DNA from: Chitinivibrionia bacterium
GTDB taxonomy: Bacteria > Krumholzibacteriota > Krumholzibacteriia > WVZY01
Assembly (NCBI GenBank): GCA_016208665.1
Contig: JACQXT010000193.1
Span: 1 to 9,763 of the forward strand
Direction: 5' to 3'
DNA length: 9,763 nucleotides
Shown: positions 6,290-9,763 of the stretch, in pieces
Layout: each line of letters begins with the position of its first letter
How positions within the stretch are numbered: the stretch's first letter is position 1
Made by a program: the position numbers and the translations under genes
Notes under the pieces: generated by a model
The model's input: only the letters and a program-made list of their open reading frames with translations
Told to the model about the DNA's origin: nothing
Databases searched by the model: none

Positions 6290-7812
6290 TGGGAGACACA
6301 CAGCGGCGGGTCGGGAGCGCCGTATTTTGGAGCGTATTCGCGCGCAGCGGCAGATTCATCCTCAGCATGGCGAGCAGCGTCATCGTGGTCCGAGGCCTGG
6401 GAGGGTATGACTACGGCGTGCTCAGCGTGGTGAGGACCGTACTGATGTTCGCCGTTATCATCGCCGGAGCCGGTTTGGGCCAGGCGGTGCTCAAGTTTCT
6501 CCCCGTTTTGAAAGTGAAAAAGAGCGCTGCGGGGGCGCGCAAACTCGTGGTGCTCGTCGCCGCCGCGCAGACGATCGCGCTGGCGGCGCTCTGCGCCGCG
6601 TGCTTCGCGCTGCAGCGCGTGTTCGAAAATGGGTTCGCCATCGATGGTCTCGGGCGCGTCATTCTGATCGCGGTTTCCCTGTCGTCGTTTCAGCTCTATT
6701 TCACCGTTCTTTCGAATATATTGAACGCCTATTACGACACGAGGCGTCTGAGCATCGCCAACATCGTCTCCCACGCGGTGTACATCGGCCTCCTGTTCGT
6801 CTTCATGCCGGCGTGGGGCGTGATCGGAGTCGTCGCAGCCGGCGCCGCGGGAAATCTCGTGGCGTGCCTGATGGTGATGGGACGCGCCTCGTCGTATTTC
6901 CGCGCACCGGCGGAAGGCGCACCTGCGGAAAGTGCGGCGGCGGAAGGCATCGAATCGAGGCGGCTTCTCGCGTATTCCATGCCCTTCGCGGTTATCGGCA
7001 TTCTCAACGCCATCGTGTGGCGGCAGTCGGAAACCCTCTTTCTCGCCCGCTTTTGCGGACCGACGGTGACCGGCTACTTCGACCTGGCGTACCGGCTGCC
7101 GCAGACGATGCTCGAATTCATTCCCGGGACCGTCTGGCCGATCATCATGGCGGGATTCTCGGAACTGTATTCCAGGGACAGCGCCAATCTCGCCGGGGCG
7201 ATCGAGAAATACTACAAAGTGCTCTTCATTCTGTGCGCGCCCATATGCGTGTTCGGAGTTGTGCTGGGGGGCAGCATGGTTCCCATTCTGTTCGGGGACG
7301 AGATGGCGGCCGCCGCGCTGCCTACGCAGATCTTCTTCGTCATCTTCACGGTGTCGTTCTTCGCCACGCCGCTGAGCATGTCCCTCTATGTCATAGAGAA
7401 GAGCTCCGTAAACATGCTCGTGTACGCGGCGTTCACGATCGTCAACGTCGGACTCGATCTGCTGCTCATACCCCGGTACGGCCTCATGGGGGCCATGATT
7501 CCCGTCGGGCTGGTTATTCTTCTGTCTCCCTTCGTCTATTATGCGGTAGTATCGCGGTACATACCGGGCATACGAATTCCGTTCCCGTTCATACGCAGGT
7601 GCTTTGCGGCATCGAGCCCGATTCTGCTGCTCGTCCCGTTCCTGCACTTCGTCCGGACCCCTGCCGGATTCGTGCTGGCGGCGCTGGCGGCGCTGCCGCT
7701 CGCGGCAATCGGTTTCAAGGCGTTCAAGGTGCTGGGAGACGAGGAAACGGGGCTTCTCGGATCGATCCCGCTTCCCCTGATGGGGAGGATCCTGAAGTTC
7801 TTCGGTTCGTAA
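6289..7812 (+). CDS. Lipid-linked oligosaccharide flippase (Wzx-like, MOP superfamily)
   Basis: 507 residues, strongly hydrophobic throughout, with about 12-14 predicted helices and the usual length for Wzx/MATE-like polysaccharide transporters. The N-terminus (RRVGSAVFWSVFARSGRFIL, then VIVVRGLGGYDYGVLSV) is characteristic of this family (PF01943/PF13440 type): a basic amphipathic start, then a helix ending in the G-x-x-x-Y/F-G turn. The second half starts near RLLAYSMPFAVIGILN, giving the internal two-bundle layout. It should move undecaprenyl-diphosphate-linked repeat units from the cytoplasmic to the periplasmic face. The frame is open well upstream, but that part is an out-of-frame shadow of the phosphodiesterase. 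The central loop carries a three-copy pentapeptide repeat. It is followed by a 30-base gap and the GT2 gene. Its presence suggests Wzy-dependent rather than ABC-transporter export. Confidence 0.92.
   Translation: MGDTQRRVGSAVFWSVFARSGRFILSMASSVIVVRGLGGYDYGVLSVVRTVLMFAVIIAGAGLGQAVLKFLPVLKVKKSAAGARKLVVLVAAAQTIALAALCAACFALQRVFENGFAIDGLGRVILIAVSLSSFQLYFTVLSNILNAYYDTRRLSIANIVSHAVYIGLLFVFMPAWGVIGVVAAGAAGNLVACLMVMGRASSYFRAPAEGAPAESAAAEGIESRRLLAYSMPFAVIGILNAIVWRQSETLFLARFCGPTVTGYFDLAYRLPQTMLEFIPGTVWPIIMAGFSELYSRDSANLAGAIEKYYKVLFILCAPICVFGVVLGGSMVPILFGDEMAAAALPTQIFFVIFTVSFFATPLSMSLYVIEKSSVNMLVYAAFTIVNVGLDLLLIPRYGLMGAMIPVGLVILLSPFVYYAVVSRYIPGIRIPFPFIRRCFAASSPILLLVPFLHFVRTPAGFVLAALAALPLAAIGFKAFKVLGDEETGLLGSIPLPLMGRILKFFGS
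6904..6948 (+). repeat. Three in-frame 15-base tandem repeats in the flippase gene
   Basis: Three units (6904-6918, 6919-6933 and 6934-6948) encode APAEG, APAES and AAAEG. Units 1 and 3 differ at two bases, units 1 and 2 at three. The repeat lies in the central hydrophilic loop between the two helix bundles, so copy-number change by slippage would alter loop length by five residues without breaking the frame. Confidence 0.75.
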
Positions 7813-7831
7813 GCGCGCGGCGATTATTTCC

Positions 7832-7836
7832 GGAGG
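7832..7836 (+). promoter_or_regulatory. Strong ribosome binding site for the GT2 gene
   Basis: GGAGG sits 6 bases before ATG 7843. It is the best Shine-Dalgarno in the window and suggests independent, efficient initiation, unlike the coupled starts around it. Confidence 0.75.
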
Positions 7837-7842
7837 TTGTGA

Positions 7843-8514
7843 ATGCACAGGAACTTGAAAATCAGCGTCGTCATACCCTGCTACAACGAAGAGGCGGGGA
7901 TTCAGCAGGTCATTCGCTCGCTGCCCGCCTGCGTGGATGAAGTGGTTGTCGTCGACAACAACAGCACCGACCGGACCTCGGAGATCGCCAGGGCGAACGG
8001 AGCAGCGGTGGTGTTCGAGAAGCGGAAAGGGTACGGAGCCGCCTACAAGGCGGGCCTCCCCGCGGCGACGGGCGACATTACGGTTACCATGGACGGAGAC
8101 TTGACGTATCCCGCGGAACAGATCGAGGAGCTCGTCGGCTACCTGGTAGACCGCGACATCGATTTCCTCTCGACCTCCCGCTTTCCGCTCAAGAACAGGA
8201 AATCGATGAATTTCACCAACAAGATCGGAAACATGGTTCTCACGCTTGCCATGTTCGTGTTCTACGGAAAACACGTCAAGGATTCCCAATCGGGGATGTG
8301 GGTGTTCCGCACGAGCATTCTTCCCAAGCTCGACCTCACCAGCGACGGCATGCCGTTTTCGGAGGAAATCAAGATTGAAGCGATTCGGAACAAGGAAATC
8401 CGCTTCGACGAGTATCACATCAATTATCACGAGAGAGTCGGCGAGGTGAAACTGGAGAAATGGAAAGACGGATTTCGGAACCTGCTGTTCCTGGCAAAGA
8501 AAAAGTTCCGGTGA
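7843..8514 (+). CDS. GT2 glycosyltransferase, DPM1-like (polyprenyl-phosphate sugar synthase type)
   Basis: 223 residues forming one GT-A domain. It has VVIPCYNEEAGI at the N-terminus, VVVVDNNSTDRT for nucleotide binding, the metal-binding MDGDLTYP (D84-x-D86) and DSQSGMWVF. It ends in EEIKIEAI, INYHERVGEVKL and WKDGFRNLLFL. The D-x-D-L-x-x-P form and the Y-x-x-R-x-G-x-x-K-L tail are typical of dolichyl/polyprenyl-phosphate mannosyl- or glucosyltransferases. There is no C-terminal membrane helix, so it is probably a cytoplasmic, membrane-associated enzyme that moves hexose from a nucleotide sugar to polyprenyl phosphate. Direct transfer to a repeat unit is the alternative. Its stop overlaps the GTG start of the next gene (GTGA), implying translational coupling with a membrane protein that could use its product. 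Confidence 0.9.
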   Translation: MHRNLKISVVIPCYNEEAGIQQVIRSLPACVDEVVVVDNNSTDRTSEIARANGAAVVFEKRKGYGAAYKAGLPAATGDITVTMDGDLTYPAEQIEELVGYLVDRDIDFLSTSRFPLKNRKSMNFTNKIGNMVLTLAMFVFYGKHVKDSQSGMWVFRTSILPKLDLTSDGMPFSEEIKIEAIRNKEIRFDEYHINYHERVGEVKLEKWKDGFRNLLFLAKKKFR

Positions 8515-9763
8515 CGCGGCCGTTCTCGCCGATCCTGTACCCCCTCGCGTGCCTGGTGCTGCTGGGATTTCATCTTGCCGGCGTCACCCGCGCGCTCAAT
8601 CCGGGAGCGCAGTTCCTGCTGACAGCCGTTCTCTTTTTCTTTCTCCCCGGCGACATTCTCGCCCGGCATCTGTTCCGCTTTCATCCTTCGAATATCCCGA
8701 TCCGGGTGCTCGTTGCGGTTCTCGGAGGACTGAGCCTGCATGCCGTAGCGGCATGGCTGTTCATGATGTACGAGGCGAGCTTTGCAGCATATCTGCTGCT
8801 TGCGCGCGCATGCGCGGCCGTGCTCCTGGCGGTCCCCCTCATCCGGCATCTCGCGCGGCCGGGTGGGCGGCGCACCGGCGCTCCCGCGCATCCGTTCGAG
8901 GCGGCCGCTCCGATGCGTCCGCAGGCGGTGTTCCTCGCCGCCGCGCTGATCATTTCGGTGTTCTTCATGGTTTCTCCGGGCACGATCAATCCCGCGGGCG
9001 ATGCGTTCGACCATATCGGATACACGCGGCGGATAGTTGCGGACGACGCGCTGGCCCCGCAGGATGTCGTTGCGCCGGCGAAGGGCGGGGAAGCGGTGAA
9101 GCACGATCCCCGCAAGGGAGCTCTCCATCCCATCCTCGCCCTCTGGGGCGAATCCTCAGGCCTCGATCCGGCCCTCCTGTGGACATATCTGTCGGTCATA
9201 CTCGCGCCGGCGGCATTTCTGTCGTTCGTGCTCTTCTCGTTCGCCGTGCTTCCCGGGCCGGGATACGTCCTCGCCGCAACGGCGCTGTTCGTGCTCTTCC
9301 AGGGCGGGATCGGCAGGGAGTATTTCGCCACGGTCGCGTACGGCCAGAATCTCTCGCTGGTGTTTCTGTGGATGCTGGCTGCGTTTTCGATCGCATATCT
9401 CAGGCAAACTCGCGGCGTTCCTCTCGGACTGATCCTATTCCTCGCGGCCGGCGGCGCGCTCATGCACTTCGGATTTCTGGTGCAATGGTGCCTGCTCGCG
9501 GCGTCTCTGGCGCTCTTCGCGGCATATCAGCGTTTTGCCCGCCGGACGCTCGTGCGCTTCGCGCTCGGCGTTTCGATCGTTGCGGGAGCGATTTTCGCCT
9601 GGAAGGCGGCGTTTTCGTACGGACAGGGAAATATCATGCACATGCACCCCCAGGGGCTTCTCTATGTAGGTGACGTGGGTGTGGGGCGTTTCATCGTGAG
9701 CCCCATCGAAGTGCTCCGCACGGACAGCCTGGTATTTCTGGGAGGCATCGTGCTTCTTCCGGG
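8511..9763 (+). CDS. Multi-pass membrane protein, possibly GT-C glycosyltransferase or polymerase (3' end outside window)
   Basis: GTG at 8511 overlaps the GT2 stop (GTGA). The frame stays open to the window edge for 417 codons. The product is strongly hydrophobic, with helices near 7-26, 33-49, 63-85, 88-108 and 137-155 and several more after about 220. After helix 5 comes a hydrophilic loop with GDAFDHIGYTRRIV (D164, D167, H168). This is placed like the acidic first loop of GT-C glycosyltransferases, which use polyprenyl-linked donors in the periplasm. The tail to 9763 is incomplete. A competing frame at 8549-9673 has an Arg/Ser/Pro-rich product and is rejected. The first ATGs in the real frame are near 8763 and would cut off three helices, which favours GTG. 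A Wzy-type polymerase is an alternative role. The gene is firm; its function is weak. Confidence 0.8.
   Translation, partial: MTRPFSPILYPLACLVLLGFHLAGVTRALNPGAQFLLTAVLFFFLPGDILARHLFRFHPSNIPIRVLVAVLGGLSLHAVAAWLFMMYEASFAAYLLLARACAAVLLAVPLIRHLARPGGRRTGAPAHPFEAAAPMRPQAVFLAAALIISVFFMVSPGTINPAGDAFDHIGYTRRIVADDALAPQDVVAPAKGGEAVKHDPRKGALHPILALWGESSGLDPALLWTYLSVILAPAAFLSFVLFSFAVLPGPGYVLAATALFVLFQGGIGREYFATVAYGQNLSLVFLWMLAAFSIAYLRQTRGVPLGLILFLAAGGALMHFGFLVQWCLLAASLALFAAYQRFARRTLVRFALGVSIVAGAIFAWKAAFSYGQGNIMHMHPQGLLYVGDVGVGRFIVSPIEVLRTDSLVFLGGIVLLP

Noticed and set aside
5138..6301. A 387-codon minus-strand frame opposite the phosphodiesterase
   Set aside because: It mirrors the phosphodiesterase gene almost exactly; the + strand frame has all the family motifs and a ribosome site, while the minus product is low-complexity and Arg/Pro-rich.
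6166..8430. A 754-codon open frame on the minus strand
   Set aside because: It lies antisense to three well-supported genes, its product is rich in Arg, His, Glu and Asp with no recognisable motif, and such long antisense frames are common in GC-rich coding DNA.
8549..9673. A 374-codon + strand frame after the GT2 gene
   Set aside because: The product is Arg/Ser/Pro-rich, while the frame from GTG 8511 gives a clean multi-helix membrane protein through the same DNA.

Overview
The window is one stretch of a surface-polysaccharide (exopolysaccharide, capsule or O-antigen type) biosynthesis locus, with every supported gene on the + strand. An outer-membrane polysaccharide export lipoprotein implies a diderm (Gram-negative) bacterium. 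The DNA is GC-rich except for the AT-richer leader around 76-258. The gene order resembles loci common in Proteobacteria/Desulfobacterota and related phyla, but the sequence does not fix the taxon.

Layout: (1) 1-75 is the last 24 codons of a gene whose C-terminus looks like a polyprenyl-phosphate sugar transferase, the enzyme that starts repeat-unit synthesis. (2) 76-258 is a 183-base non-coding leader. It holds a textbook -24/-12 sigma-54 promoter (85-100), a weaker overlapping sigma-70-like candidate (111-139) and a perfect 8-bp inverted repeat (161-188). (3) 259-4063 is the assembly/export module: Wza-type export lipoprotein, Wzz/GumC-type chain-length protein, ExeA/GspA-type AAA ATPase, and a BY-kinase-like P-loop protein whose Walker motifs are degenerate. 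(4) 4064-4116 is a short gap with a hairpin. (5) 4117-6289 is an unusual pair: a Pol-beta-type nucleotidyltransferase broken by an apparent frameshift, and a cytoplasmic alkaline-phosphatase-superfamily phosphodiesterase. (6) 6289-9763 holds a Wzx-type flippase, a DPM1-like GT2 glycosyltransferase, and the start of a large multi-pass membrane protein. That last gene begins with GTG inside the GT2 stop region and runs off the window.

Proposed working model: the sugar transferase primes undecaprenyl phosphate, unseen glycosyltransferases build the repeat unit, and the nucleotidyltransferase/phosphodiesterase pair may install or trim a phosphate-linked group on the cytoplasmic side. The flippase moves the unit across the inner membrane. 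The GT2 enzyme may make a polyprenyl-phosphate-sugar donor for the GT-C-like membrane protein. The chain-length protein, ATPase, kinase-like protein and export lipoprotein control length and secretion. Gaps are very short or overlapping (18, 2, -4, 53, 12, -1, 30 and -4 bases), so genes from 259 onward probably form one operon driven from the 85-139 promoter region.

The points most worth following up are the sigma-54 promoter, the loss of the P-loop lysine in the kinase-like protein beside an intact ATPase, the frameshifted nucleotidyltransferase next to a phosphodiesterase, and the coupled GT2/GT-C pair. No RNA genes, CRISPR arrays or insertion sequences were seen.
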